Assembly (NCBI GenBank): GCA_039545355.1
Contig: BCJJ01000003.1
Span: 558,001-622,000, forward strand
Length of the DNA: 64,000 bases
Direction of reading: 5' to 3'
DNA from: Trichosporon coremiiforme
Taxonomy: Eukaryota; Basidiomycota; Tremellomycetes; Trichosporonales; Trichosporonaceae
In this document: positions 46,748 through 58,184 of the stretch, one piece after another
Layout: every line of letters begins with the position of its first letter
Position numbering within the stretch: the first letter of the stretch is position 1
Position numbers and translations under genes: made by a program
The notes under the pieces: model-generated
Database searches by the model: none
Told to the model about the DNA's origin: nothing
What the model saw: the letters and a program-made list of their open reading frames with translations, nothing else

Positions 46748-49686
46748 ATGCCCAGCCGGCTCGCTCGCGACACCATGTCTGTCCAGGAGGCCCAGCATGT
46801 GGCCATCCTTGACGACATGGCTTTAGACCTCGTCTATGAGGTCTTCACCGAAAGTTCAGCGCCTTACGGCTTCAAGCGGATAATCAAGCTCGAGAAGGGC
46901 GGTGCACCATCTCTCGACCGGTTACGACTTGCAGCTGAGGATGTCCGGGAAGACATTAACCTCTTTCGCAAAGAGCTCAGACGAATGTGAGTCATCCTTC
47001 CGTTTCATCCCAAACTCTCCCTTTCTTCAATGCTGTCAACGGTGCTGACTACACAGCTTCAGCGACTACTTGGACGATAAGATCAGGGTCAACCCGGAAA
47101 TCAGACGATGGTGAGTGGCGCGCAGGCACTTCCCGCGATTTATCGAGCTAACCAGCATCAGGCTGCTCGAGGCTTGGATCTCGACTGCATACGGCCCATA
47201 TACAAAGATTCGGCCTAACAAGAAGGGATCCGTCGACTTAGTCACTGCCACTACGCTCGTTCGGGGGAAGCTGGAGCGCATCGTTGGGGTTGAAGACGTT
47301 TGCCTGAACCTGAAGGGGGACGGCAATGTCGAACGACTAGGCTTCGACGAAGACTTTCTTGACTACAGTCACCGCGACATCCCGAAAGCAACGGTTGGAC
47401 CTATTCGTCTGGTCAAGGTACGTCGATGATGTGCAGATCAACGCTAATGCTTAGTTTGGATGCAAGTCGTGCGCCAACACAAAATGGCTTGCTCGGCCCT
47501 CGAACCCGGGCGTGTTCTTCCCCGACGGGGCCGATGTCCAGTGGCTAGTGCTCAAGCGCACCATTGCGGAAGGCGAGATGCTGTGGTGGGCTTGGGGTGA
47601 TGGCGAGTACGAGAAGGAATGGTCAGTTTTCCTACCCGCACCGAGATCTGACACTAACATGCACAGCCCATGCCCGCCCGCCGAAAAGCGAAAGTCTCGT
47701 GGAGGGTCCATTGCCTCCTTCGTGGTGCCTGACTGGGAGCCTCTGGTCCTCAGCCCTACACAGGCTGAACCTGACGAGAAGAAACCCAAGAAACGCCTAC
47801 GGACATACAGCGGCAGCAAGCGCACCATCAAAAAGGCTCATCGAGCAAGCACCGACCAGCGGGTGTCTTCGCCGAGTGCGCCCAGAGCGTCGTCAACCGA
47901 GTCCTTATCACCCCCGCCGCCAGTGCGTCGCCGCCTGCCGTCTGAAACACCCGAGCCTTCGCCGATTCCAGAACAGTCCTCTGAGTCGCCCTGGGTGGCA
48001 ACGCCAGCTGCAGACGAAGAGGAAGGTGCAGACATCGTCATGGAGCAGATCCAGGTAGATGTCAACGGTATGGAGCACCGCCAGGACGACTCCTATGACA
48101 CTACCCTGCAGACTGCTGCAGAGGATGACAAAGCGGAGGAGGAAGGAGAAGGAGTAGATCAGTCGAGCACCTCCTCTGACCGCAGCCGACAGAGCACCAT
48201 CAGTGACTTGACGACGGTCCTCCAAACTGCCTCTTCGCCCATGTCGGTGGCTAAGGTTTCCCCACAGACTGCCCACAACGAGAGCCGGCAAGCTCCTCCG
48301 GCTAGACCTGCTCTCATTCGAATGACTACCGAGCCGACCTTCGCGGCAGAGCCGTCGTCTGCTGGAGCCGTCTCATCGGAGCTTACTCCTGTCGCTCAGC
48401 TGGCTCCCGCTGTTGAACTGGCTCCCTTGGATGACGCTCAGCTTGCAGATGCGTTTGATCCCCGCGCTGCACAGCCAGTCAATGTGCAGAGCGTGGTTCA
48501 AAATCTGGTCCAGAATGTGGTGCCAGGCACGGTACCTGCTCAGCTACTGTCAGCTGGCCATACCTCGGAGGAGACAACAATCCTCAATCTGAGGCTGGTT
48601 GTGTCTTCTGACACGCTCCGGAACGCAGCGCCGGCGACAGACCCAGCTCTCGAGGAACGTGTAGCTGCTCTGCAGGCTGAGTTGTATGAGCAGAAGTCCA
48701 GGAACGATGCTCTTCAACAGGAGAACGTATCCTTGCGAGACTCAGTCCAGCAGCACAACGCCGTCGTGTCCCAGCATCAAGCGGACATGTCGGACATGCA
48801 ATCAGAGAACGCGTCTCTTCAAGTGCAGAGAGACGCTCTGGAACATGACAAGGCAAAGCTACTGAAGGAAATCGACGGATTCAAGAAGCAGGTCGCCAAG
48901 TCGAACCAGGACGCGAAGAAACTTGAGAGGGATGCCAAGCAAGCGCAGGGCAACTACAAGGAGGCCCAGCAGGACATCAAAGCGATCCGTCGTGAGAAGG
49001 ACGAGGTCGAAAAACGCTGCCAAATTCTCGCGGAAGAAATAGAGAAACTATGCCGCGACAAGGAGAAACTGAGCGAGGATCGTAAGTCACATTTTTTCAC
49101 TTGCATAATTTTTGTCTGACTTGCAGTCCGTGGATTCGTGATGCGCCGTAAGATGGCTGCAGCTGGGCCGGAGGAGCGCGTGCCCCGTGAATATCCTCCC
49201 CCACTGCCGCCGGGTGAATACTCGTCGCATCCGCACCAGCACCCACACCCGCCTCCACCGATGGAGTATCCCTACCCGCCGCCGGGTTATCCGTCGCCTC
49301 CTCTTCACGCCGGATCTCCATGGTCGCCTCCTGCACCTCCCCAATGGGGTCCGTCGCCTGCGGGACCTTCCCCTGTCCCCCACATGCCTCCACACTACCC
49401 GCCGCGGCCGGCTACCGCCAGCGGTGCCTTTCCCCATGGCCCGTACCCTGATCGCCCGCCCTCCGGTCATGGACACGGCCCGCCTCCCATACACAGTCCC
49501 GACGCGCGTATGCGACACGATCGCGATCGTCTGCCGCCCCCTCCTCACCCGCTCGACGTGAAGCCCAGCCTGCCGTCGCTGCCGGCGGTACTCTCGGGCC
49601 GACCGGGCGGGCCGCCGCCGCATCCTACACCCCATGCGCGCAGCGTCTCGGGTATGGCAAGCCCCAACAGCAAGTTTTGGAACTAA
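46748..49686 (+). CDS. SET-like fungal protein A with coiled coil and Pro-rich tail
   Basis: Exons 46748-46986, 47057-47110, 47162-47417, 47455-47621, 47667-49081 and 49127-49686 give 896 residues. The N-terminal 240 residues look like a diverged SET fold: GPIRLVKFGCKSCANTKW sits where active SET enzymes have GP..F.NH.C..N, then LKRTIAEGEMLWWAWGDGEY and a CPC, like the end of SET plus a post-SET cysteine pair. The key Asn-His is missing, so methyltransferase activity is doubtful. A disordered Ser/Pro/Glu region follows, then about 170 residues of coiled coil (ALQAELYEQKSRNDALQQEN, LLKEIDGFKKQVAKSNQDAK) and a Pro/Tyr/His-rich tail (EYPPPLPPGEYSSHPHQHPH). It shares two intron positions and the whole layout with the next gene. 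MSVQEAQH at 46775 is an alternative start. Confidence 0.7.
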
Positions 49687-50817
49687 AGGTCTTGTTCCTA
49701 TCTAACAATATCTCCCTTATCAGCGCGAAGCGGAAGAATAGACGAAAGAATCGCGGTGGAATCTATAGTATGTACCTGTTGTCACACCATAACCTGTTAC
49801 ACTGATGACCTAGAGATGAAATTTGTTGGCACACATCGCGCATGGTCGTTCAGGCGTTCGGACTCTCGGGGACTCACAGCACCCGCGATCGGGCATGGAT
49901 CATCTGTTATCTAGCGGCCGGCCTCAGTTGTCCGCGGTGTCATGAAAGGAGGGCGGATTGGCTGGGGCCACTGCGCTATGGCGTATGGTCTGGTACTACT
50001 GGGGTCATAAGTGAACTAGTGACAAGGGGCACGGCACAGAGATATCGGACGCGTCGCGGCTGATCGGGCTCTTACGCCACAGTAATGGGGGATATTGCAG
50101 CGTCTGTGCGAAAGGGTCCTGGGCACTGCGCCCTCTCTGCGCTCTCGCTGTACCCATGTACCCTCGCGTCGGGCTCGCCGGGCGCTTGGACACTTGCTCC
50201 ACGGCATTGGCAGGCTGCCGGGCATGGAACCGGGTGCACGAGCCTGCCAGTGACGTCGACGCTGACGGACCTGTGTGGACTGACTGACTGGACTGACTGG
50301 ACTGTGACTGGCTGACTGCGCTGCACAAGCGCAACGGCGAGAGGGGCACAGGCAAGCGGATGGCAAGCGGACGCACGGCAAAACGGCACACGGCGTGCGG
50401 GAGACGGCTACGCAAGCGTGGGACGTGCGCGCTGGTCGCCGATCCCTATATCTCCCTCTCCCTCGCCATCAGCGCAAAGTCTGAGCTCGTTGCACTCACT
50501 TCACACACCTGTACCCACGGCACCCACGGTACCCTCACCCTCATTCCTCCCTGTCAGTCCTCACTCACCTCAGGTAACTCACATCCTCGCTTTCCCCGTC
50601 TTCCTTCATTTTCCATTCACTCAGAACACCCACCCTTGCAGCCAATCTTCTACCCCCCTGATAGCCTGGCATCCTCATATCCTCCTCATTACCCCTGCCA
50701 TATCTCTCTACGGCTAATCTTCATCCCCCGCACCGCCGTCTTTTTATCACCCTCACCCCAGGCCCCGGACGCTCCGACTATACCGTCGTCGCCGCTGTCC
50801 CCGTCGCCTTCGCCAAC
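49687..50817. other. Intergenic region between the two SET-like genes
   Basis: About 1.1 kb with no coding signal. A GACTG-type tandem stretch (50271-50317) and a pyrimidine-rich leader with CCTCA units precede the second gene. I see no leftover exon homology linking the two paralogs here. Confidence 0.55.
50271..50317 (+). repeat. Imperfect GACTG tandem repeat
   Basis: About nine overlapping GACTG/GACTGACTG units in 47 bases, upstream of the second SET-like gene. Confidence 0.75.
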
Positions 50818-53786
50818 ATGACGTGGCCCGAAGACCACAAGTCAGCATGGGTCGCGCTCGCCCTCGACGATGTCGCCATGACCCTAGCGACCAAGTCACG
50901 AGCACCCAACGCCCAGTTCGACAGGATCCTACCCTCACTCGACCTCGGCGACATTACACACACTTCCAAGAAGCGCGACTTCAAGAGCCAGCTGCAGGAC
51001 GAGTGAGTCGGGACAGTGCTGACATGTATCCGGCACGAGGGCGCGGAGGTGCGGGGCAATCGGCAATCGGGCTGACGCACACAGGTTCGACAACTTTTTG
51101 GACCACATCGCCGACCGGGAACCGGACCTGGAACCAGAGGTCATGGACTGGCTCATCACCCAATGGGCCTCGCTGGAGGACAGTCCGCTTTCGTTTAGGT
51201 CTCGCGGTGGACGCCTCGTAGTCGTCGCGTCGCGCGACATCCCCTCGCGCACCCATATCAAGGGCCTCGAGGACATTGTCATGCTTGTTGGCGACGAGGC
51301 CGCCATTGAAGCAGAAGTCACGACGCACTATATAGAGTGGATCAAGGTTGAGAAGAAGGATCAGCCGTTCGTCTGGTGCGGACCGTTCCGACTCGCGCTC
51401 CGGGGGTGCAGCCTGTGCTCCAACACGCAGTGGAAGAAGCTCAAGCCCATGAAGGGGTTTCCCAAGCACACGGTCAGACAGGTGCTTGCGGCGACGAAAC
51501 CGATCAAGAAGGGCGACGTGATTTCTTGCAACTTTGGAATACCCGAAACGAGGCAATGGTGAGTTTCTTCCTGTATGTATGCAAGCTAACATTCCAGCCA
51601 CTGTGAGGACGCGAACAAGAAGGATCCACGCCAGACTTGGGCCAGTGGTGGTCCCGGCATACCGTGAGCTTTCTGACTCTACATGCCGCAGCTGACGTTG
51701 AAGCTCTATTCCTTCACCTGAGCCGTCCGAGTTTGAGGAGAGGAGCTCGCGGTCGTCCAAACCCAAGCCCAAGTCTCGAGACGTAACGCCTGCCTCGTGC
51801 ACCCCCGACTATGATCCCGGGGCCACCGAAATGGTGTTATCGCTCTGCGCCGAGTTAGAGTAAGTTCGGCTTACCGAGTCATTGTTCTGACTATAAGCCG
51901 CCCTTCCACGCCACACAACCAGATCACCCCACCTGCAACAGATAAGGCTCGCTCTTCCTCGCCCGCAATGAAATGGTCGCCCGCCGAGATCAATTCACCG
52001 CCGAAAGAGAACGACTGTCCGGTGGATGACAGCGAACGTCCGGCCGTGGATGATGAGAAGGAGCTTCCGACATCACCAAACGGATATTCGACGCAGGAGG
52101 AAGGCGCGAGCATGGTCCACGAAGCGCGGCCAGCTAAGCGCAAGGCGGCCGATGACCATACAACCAGCTGGCCCTCGGCGGGGAGGAAGATGCGCATGAG
52201 TACCGGTGGTAGAATGCCGAGGCCAGCCCCGTCCTTGGAATCTTGGCCAAAGAAGACATCAGTCGACCCGACTCAGTGAGTTTGAACGAGAAGACTTCGC
52301 TAACTTTGCTCAGAAACCCGGTCGCCCTCCTCACTCCTCCTTACGGAGCCTCCACGGTCTCAGGTAGCTCTGACGCTGGTGGCGATAACATGAACGAGAC
52401 CCACCAAGCAGAGTCTAGGGTCGCTGCCTCCAGCTCGAATGGGCCGATTAACCATGTCATCATCCGCCTTCCTCCCATGCACAGGCGTCTAGCCACAGTC
52501 GATGCCGGCGTTAACACCGTTCCTCGTCCAGCTACTTGCGAGGCCGCCAGACAACACAGTAGGGCCGGTGGCAACTCGCAAGACGTGGAGATGAGCGAAG
52601 CCCCGGCAACGCCGGCCGCCGCTATCGCTGCTGCCGAGGCTCTGTTGGCTCGCATCTTGGAACTCGAAACACGCAATCATTCCCTGTTAGCAGCAAATCG
52701 GAAACTCCTTCAGCGTGATCACCCAGCGGAGAGCAATGGTCTGGCTGCCGACAATCACAGGGCGTGGCACGCACCTGAAATTCCTTTCGGTCTCATGCTG
52801 GCAAGAAAGTATCGCGAAGAGGGCCCATGGCGCCGCAAGTGCTTCGAACTGATCGGGGCATGGGTGGAGGAGAACCGCCAGCTCCAAGACACGGCAGGTC
52901 AGCTGCGGGAGAGTAACGCGCAGCTGGTGACTGAAAATGCTCAGCTCATGGGCCAGAATGCGCGGTTGCGACAGGAGCTTGAAAGGCAGCAGAAGGCGAA
53001 TCAGGAGGGTTCGGATGTACTTGCCGCTGAACGAGATGAGATCAGGCAGCTCATCGCGGATAATCAACACCTGCGCAACTTGTTCAACGCCCAACGCGAC
53101 CGTATTCTCGCACTAGGTGAGAAGGCCCAGCGAACGCTCGAGTTGACGTCGCCAGGCTCTCCTCACGCGCAGTTTGTCGTGGGAGGTGCCAACCAGCAGG
53201 CCCCCGTTGTCTTCAGAGCGGATCCCCAACACCGACGGGCGACTCCCAGAGGAACTAATCCCCGGTCGCGCACGTCCTCGGTCACAAACACCCCCCATGT
53301 TCGTCCCGCCACCCCAGCAATCACCCAGGCTACCCAGCAGCCGCGTCCTTCCGCAGCTGCCACATCAGCCAGGGCACCGAAGGCTGCGAGGCGGGCGGTA
53401 TCAGTGCCCAGCCCTCGGCATGAGGTTTTCCAGACGCTCAGCCTCCCTCTCCAGCAGTCCCTGCTGCGCGATTGCGTGGCGCAACAGACTCCACACTTAC
53501 TACTGTCGTGCCGCCACGGCCGACCCCAGCTTCGGCCCCAGCCAGCACCACAAACACGTCCCTCGTCACCTCCATCCCGCCCAACGGTCGCCCAAACACA
53601 GCTCAGGGGCTTGCCGAGCAGGCTCGCCGTGAACGCGTACTGCACGACATGGAATTTTTAACCCCCCAGCAAAAGCACGAGCTGTTCCAAAGCTTCACGC
53701 CCGACCAGCTTAGTGCTCTGGTCCAACACTTGACTCCGCCGCAGAGTCATCAGCTCTGCCCGACCTTCTTCCCCGCACATGACTAG
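50818..53786 (+). CDS. SET-like fungal protein B (paralog of the preceding gene)
   Basis: Exons 50818-51002, 51085-51558, 51598-51663, 51704-51859, 51898-52275, 52314-53397 and 53442-53786 give 895 residues. SET-like features are clearer than in protein A: RLVVVASRDIPSRTHIKGLE, then GPFRLALRGCSLCSNTQW, VLAATKPIKKGDVISCNFG and the CxC of QCHCEDANKKD. NH.C is replaced by RGCS, so catalysis is uncertain. A disordered region, a coiled coil (about 600-690: NRQLQDTAGQLRESNAQLVT, NARLRQELERQQKANQEG) and a Pro/Thr-rich tail ending SFTPDQLSALVQHLTPPQSH follow. The last intron (53398-53441, GTATCA...GCTCAG) is the least certain. Without it the frame runs to 53661 with an unrelated end; with it the C-terminus is more protein-like. 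Confidence 0.68.
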
Positions 53787-54198
53787 CAGTCTCAGCTGGT
53801 ACCCGCCCCTCAGACAATGGGCTCCGTGCTGGACTGCCTCGACTTTGACCCCTCGCTGTTGTTCAGTACATCTCCCGACACTGTGATCCCGCAGAACCTC
53901 CATCTCCCCCCTAGACCCTCTCACTAGAAGCGCAAGTACTGGAGGTGACGTTTCGTAGACCCGCCGCATTGTATCATCGCTTGACCAGTGACCAACCAAT
54001 GTATGTATTTGTTTTCCCTGTAACTTGGCACGGTGCCACACACGATGCCATCCGTTGGGCACGGGATTACGGAACCTCGCAACTTTAAAGCTAATGCATC
54101 GAGCATCGCTTACCAGCGACCTATGAAAGAAAGGCAAAGCGAAGGCAAATGAATGTGTGTCGGAAGAAAACTATAATGCACAGATACTAAGACGCTCC
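53787..54198. other. Convergent intergenic region
   Basis: About 0.4 kb between SET-like gene B (+) and the glycosidase-like gene (-). Nothing coding seen. Confidence 0.6.
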
Positions 54199-55491
54199 CT
54201 AGACACGCCAGGTCTGCTTCTGCTGGCCGCTGGGAAGCTTGCCATCGGGATGGTGGCCGAGCCAAGTGTTGCGTGCGGCCCACATGAGGGGCACGAACGC
54301 GTGACCCTCGGGCGAGTTGTCAATGTTGGCATTGTTGAAGTCGTTCCCGCTCGGGTCAACGCAGCCGTGGACGGTGCCATCATCGCCGACCTGATTCATG
54401 ACGCCGTTGTACGCCTTCTCAGCAGCAGAGAACAGCCACTCGTCGCCAAACGTGTCCGGGTACTGCAGGAGCAGGCGGTAGTACGCGGCCGTGACGGCCG
54501 CGGTCCCGGCGGTCTCGGCGGGCGAGTCGCGGTCCGAATAGTTGGGAATCCGGCCGTCGTCCGTCTGCGCGCCGAACGCGGCGAAGAGGGCGCGGCGTGC
54601 CTTCTCCTTGGCCGCGTTGATCTGCACCGTGTACTCGCCCTCGTGCCCGGCGGCCGTGATCGACGCGAAGACACGGGCCACGCCCATCAGCATCCATCCC
54701 GTCCCAGAGGTCCAGGCGTGAGGGTCGAATTCACTGGGGACGTGGAGGAACGTGCCCTTGTCATCGGCCAGCGAGTCGGCGACCTTGTTCCACTGGTCGA
54801 GGCCCTCGGAAAGCAGGGACGTGTCGCCCTGCACCAGGCCCAGGAAGGCGAGCACAGGCGGGATCATGTACCCCTCGTCGCTCCAGAGGGTCTGACGGTC
54901 GCCGCGGTGGCTGTAAATGTCGCCGACACGCACGCCCTTAGTGCGGAGCCAGGCGATCATGCCCTTGGCTGCGTCCGGCTTGCCGCTGGCCCAGACGGCC
55001 GGCACGAGGGAGAACACGTCCGCCTGCGAGCCACGGTCCGAGTCGACGAGGTACCCGTCGTCGGCGATGTCGAGTAAGCTCTGCAGCTTGTCGGTCGTCT
55101 CCGTGATGGCCGGGTCGCCGGGCTGCTGGTTCACGAAAGCCGTCGCACTCCAGTTATGCTCCGTCACGCCATACAGCTCGGCCTTGGCCTGGAAGAAGGT
55201 GCTAACCTCCCAGGTCTTGTGCGACAGGCTGTCGGCGCGCATGAGAGCCGCGCGCGCCTTCTTCGCGTTCACCGCGCCCTCGTTACTGGCGTCGTGGAAC
55301 TCGATTGGCTGAGCCGCCACGTTGATGACGGGGAGGCGGGCGCTGGCGGCCGGAGCAGGCGAGGCAGGGGACTGGTTCATGTACCCGTAGTACGAGAGGG
55401 AGGGGTACTCGCGCGTGTCGAGGGAGGGGACCGGCGCGGCGGCCACCACTGTCATGGCCGCGAGGGCAGCGAGAGTTTTCAGAATCATCAT
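54199..55491 (-). CDS. Secreted six-hairpin glycosidase-like protein (GH88/GH105-like)
   Basis: Single exon, 430 residues. The start at 55491 gives a signal peptide (MMILKTLAALAAMTVVAAAP) followed by a Pro/Ala-rich linker; the ORF is open upstream to 55890 but that part is not protein-like. The body alternates Trp- and Gly-rich helical-hairpin segments: LWSDEGYMIPPVLAFLGL, HAWTSGTGWMLMGVARVFAS, TAGTAAVTAAYYRLLLQYPD and NIDNSPEGHAFVPLMWAARN. This is the pattern of (alpha/alpha)6 unsaturated glucuronyl or rhamnogalacturonyl hydrolases (W.D..FM..P and G.GW.LMG). The catalytic Asp is probably in SDEGY or DRGSQADVF, but I cannot be certain. Likely an extracellular plant polysaccharide hydrolase. 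It is intronless, unlike almost every neighbour. Confidence 0.65.
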   Translation of the reverse strand: MMILKTLAALAAMTVVAAAPVPSLDTREYPSLSYYGYMNQSPASPAPAASARLPVINVAAQPIEFHDASNEGAVNAKKARAALMRADSLSHKTWEVSTFFQAKAELYGVTEHNWSATAFVNQQPGDPAITETTDKLQSLLDIADDGYLVDSDRGSQADVFSLVPAVWASGKPDAAKGMIAWLRTKGVRVGDIYSHRGDRQTLWSDEGYMIPPVLAFLGLVQGDTSLLSEGLDQWNKVADSLADDKGTFLHVPSEFDPHAWTSGTGWMLMGVARVFASITAAGHEGEYTVQINAAKEKARRALFAAFGAQTDDGRIPNYSDRDSPAETAGTAAVTAAYYRLLLQYPDTFGDEWLFSAAEKAYNGVMNQVGDDGTVHGCVDPSGNDFNNANIDNSPEGHAFVPLMWAARNTWLGHHPDGKLPSGQQKQTWRV

Positions 55492-55526
55492 TGCAAAGGT
55501 GGTTGTTGTTATTGTTATTGTTTTCG

Positions 55527-55538
55527 TTTTTTTTTTTT
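55527..55538 (-). repeat. A12 tract in the leader of the glycosidase-like gene
   Basis: Twelve T on the plus strand, i.e. A12 in the transcript, about 36 bases upstream of the start codon and followed by CAATAACAATAACAACAA-type sequence. Poly(A) leaders can affect translation in yeasts; no evidence for that here beyond position. Confidence 0.6.
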
Positions 55539-56950
55539 CGCAATTGAGTATCAAGGTACGCCTATGGCGTAGTTTGTGAGGAGAGTGAGGGAGGTCGGAC
55601 TTGCTGTGTGTAGCGTTGGATGCGTTTGTTCGTTGGAGGAGATTGTACAGTATCGAGCCAGCGATAGGTGGGTAGGGTGTGAGTCGGCCAGCGACTCGGG
55701 GGTATGGGACAGTTGTTGGTGATGAGTACAAACGCAAGATTGCTGATGTCGCTGGGTGCAGCAGGTGTGACGCGGAGGGGAGCGTGAGCATCGGGGGCGG
55801 GGGTGTTGTTCTTATGGTGGCTTGACGTTCTTGGCCGCAGCTGAATGCTCCGTGACATGAGGCGTGCAAGCTGCATTGTCCGGAGACCATACAGAGGTGG
55901 CCATGCAGGCCATGCAGGCGATGCAGGGCTGTGGCATGGACACTGCAGGGGAGGATTGGGACTAGCAGACGCTAAGGAGGACCAAAGGATGCAGCATGTT
56001 GTTGTGTGCCCGGGTGGTCGAGCACCCGTGCGCACCCTTGGCATCCGAGTCCAAGCACTACCAGCCAAGCGCCACACCAGGGACACCAGGGACAACAGGA
56101 AGCGACACGCCCCCGAGCTTGCTGCAACTGGCGAAAGAGCGGACGCCACCGACGCCACCCCTGGAAACCGGCTTGGCGCTGCAGCCCGTGCCTCGTGCAG
56201 TCGACACTCGTGTGCGCCCGCATCCCTCTGCCTTCCGATCTCTCCACCGCGGTGACAACGGACAACATAGCCCATGACCCTCGAGTACCCCAACCCGAAG
56301 CTAACGAGATAGTCTGGTTGCAGACGGAGAGGCGAAGGCAAAGCGGCCCTGCATCTGGACATCTGTAGTGTGGTCGTACAAAGAGCTTCGGAGGGTATAG
56401 AGGGCGTGGTTCATGACCAAAGGAGGGTAGACTGGGGGGGGTTCGTCACCCCTGAGACACGAGTTTTCCTGACGAGTTGGATGAAACATGCCCTTCGCAC
56501 GCCCTTGTGCAGGAACAGAGCCAGGCATTCCATCGCAAGGGATCGTCTCTGCACCGCAGTCACTTGTGTGCCCCTCGCAACGAGGCAGGCTGCTTCTTCC
56601 GGAGCACGCGTGCGCGGTGTGTGTTCTCGGAAGGACCTGCACGACGCACGACGAGTGCGTAGGTAAGGACACAGTATGCATAGCATGCCTCATCCGATGT
56701 AAGTTTCAGTTTCCATTCCGACACTTGCTCCGGTTGTTCCGGTCATTGGCGGTTCCGGGGCCCGCTCCATTGAGATTGAGGGGATGCATGCCGCGACGAC
56801 GCCGGAAGCGTCACACCTGCAGGTGTGTAACTGGAATCGGATCGTAACTGAACCCACGACAGCATTTGGAGACCGATACTCGGGTCGGCGACCATGGTTG
56901 GTGTCGCACTAAAGCGCGCAGTCGCGGCCCAGCAAGAGCCAGGCTCGACA

Positions 56951-56991
56951 GGCTCATTCTGATCCGAGTAGGGCTCATTCTGATCCGAGTA
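56951..56991 (+). repeat. 21-bp tandem duplication
   Basis: The unit GGCTCATTCTGATCCGAGTA plus one spacer G occurs twice back to back (56951-56970 and 56972-56991). Confidence 0.85.
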
Positions 56992-57599
56992 GCGCAGTCC
57001 CAAACCGGACGCCCTGGAGGCACTACGGCTCCACTGTATGACGAGAGGATCAGAAGTCTGGTCCAGCATTTACGGTGTCTACTGGGCGGCATGGGCGGAT
57101 CGGTCAGAAGAGGTCTCGAATCGCCGCGTAGTCTGGTTTTGATCGGGTTGGCCGCACTCATGGTGTCATCATGGACCCGATCTACCCCTCTCACACGACA
57201 AACGTATCATCAGCATGTCGTCAGCGCATCGTCAGCGGCACTTTCCGCCGGCCCCGCCGTGCCCCCGTGAACCATATGTCGCATGCGTTGCGTACTTCTC
57301 TGGGGTCGTTAGTTGTCGCTAGTGTGGGATTTTCTGGTAACAATCGCGATCAACCCTACTCGTCGTCTCCGGCGTATCAAAGCCGTCTCGGAATGTCAGC
57401 ACTTCCGTGACTTCAACAGGAGCCATTATTCGGCGACATGCTCAATACTTTGGGGATGTGGTGCTCAATGGCTTGCCATAGTGTGGGAACGGGGTGCATG
57501 CACATAAGGAACTCTGCTACATTTCACACCACCTCTTCTTCATGGACGACGGGATCATGGACTATGAGCATTGACGCTGGCCCACTTCTCGGCTGTCAG

Positions 57600-57840
57600 C
57601 CGAGCGGGCGAGACCACTGTCTCATGAGGAATACAGGGTCACCGCTCTACCAGGTTCTGTTCGCGTCGAGTTCAACAGCCTGATTGACACTGGGACAGTT
57701 ACGTGCTGCCCTCAAACTGGGCCGAGTCAGTCGGAGCACTTGGAACAATCTCGGCCGTGCCTGTGGCAGCCTTGATTCAATCCGTGGGCAAGCAACTGTT
57801 TCCGAGTGAGGAGTCACTCCGCGTTCCAATCGAGAGTGCA
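57600..57840 (+). pseudogene. Retrotransposon aspartic-protease remnant
   Basis: One frame reads VTALPGSVRVEFNSLIDTGT (about 57640-57700), in which LIDTG is the catalytic motif of a Ty3/gypsy-type retropepsin. After a shift of one base, the next frame continues VLPSNWAESVGALGTISAVP to the edge of the LTR at 57841. No reverse transcriptase follows. It looks like a broken retroelement into or beside which the LTR element came to lie. Confidence 0.5.
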
Positions 57841-58108
57841 TGCCATGCCGCACATATCATGCCATCCAGGCCCTGCGCCCACCATGATATCACTGTCCTT
57901 GCATCATATCTCGCCGTCCAAGTCACATATATGGTCCTAGTTCCCATAGTGCCCGTGCAAGGATGGATCATTTGTCATCTCCACGTCCAACATCCGTCCC
58001 GGAGAGACTGCCAAGCCTGAGAGCATCTCTCTCGCTGTTCTTATCCTAGATGTCAGCCTGACAGTATCCATCCTTGCACTCCCTGCTTTCCTGTTTGGCA
58101 ATCTCTCC
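57841..58108 (+). repeat. Left LTR, inverted copy of the right LTR
   Basis: 268 bp that match the reverse complement of 59747-60014 over the full length, with only about five mismatches in the first 235 bases and more near the gag-side end. The copy at right has TG...CA ends; here they read TGCC...CTCC. A TATA-like CATATATG lies in the middle. It stands in the correct orientation to be the 5' LTR of the gag gene that follows. Confidence 0.8.
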
Positions 58109-58184
58109 TTGCCCACCATCATGTTCATGTCCCAGTGCGCGCCACCCTCGTGTCTATCTACTGGTCTCCAGCACTTCTCTCAGG

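Larger units (their letters stand above)
55492..57599. other. Gene-poor region left of the transposon zone
   Basis: About 2.1 kb with many short conflicting ORFs and none convincing. It contains GCCATGCAG repeats at 55900-55930 and a 21-bp tandem duplication at 56951-56991. Confidence 0.5.

Noticed and set aside
55562..56693. Overlapping ORFs on both strands between the glycosidase-like gene and the transposon zone
   Set aside because: Frames conflict, composition is Arg/Pro/Cys-biased and no splice pattern joins them into a protein.
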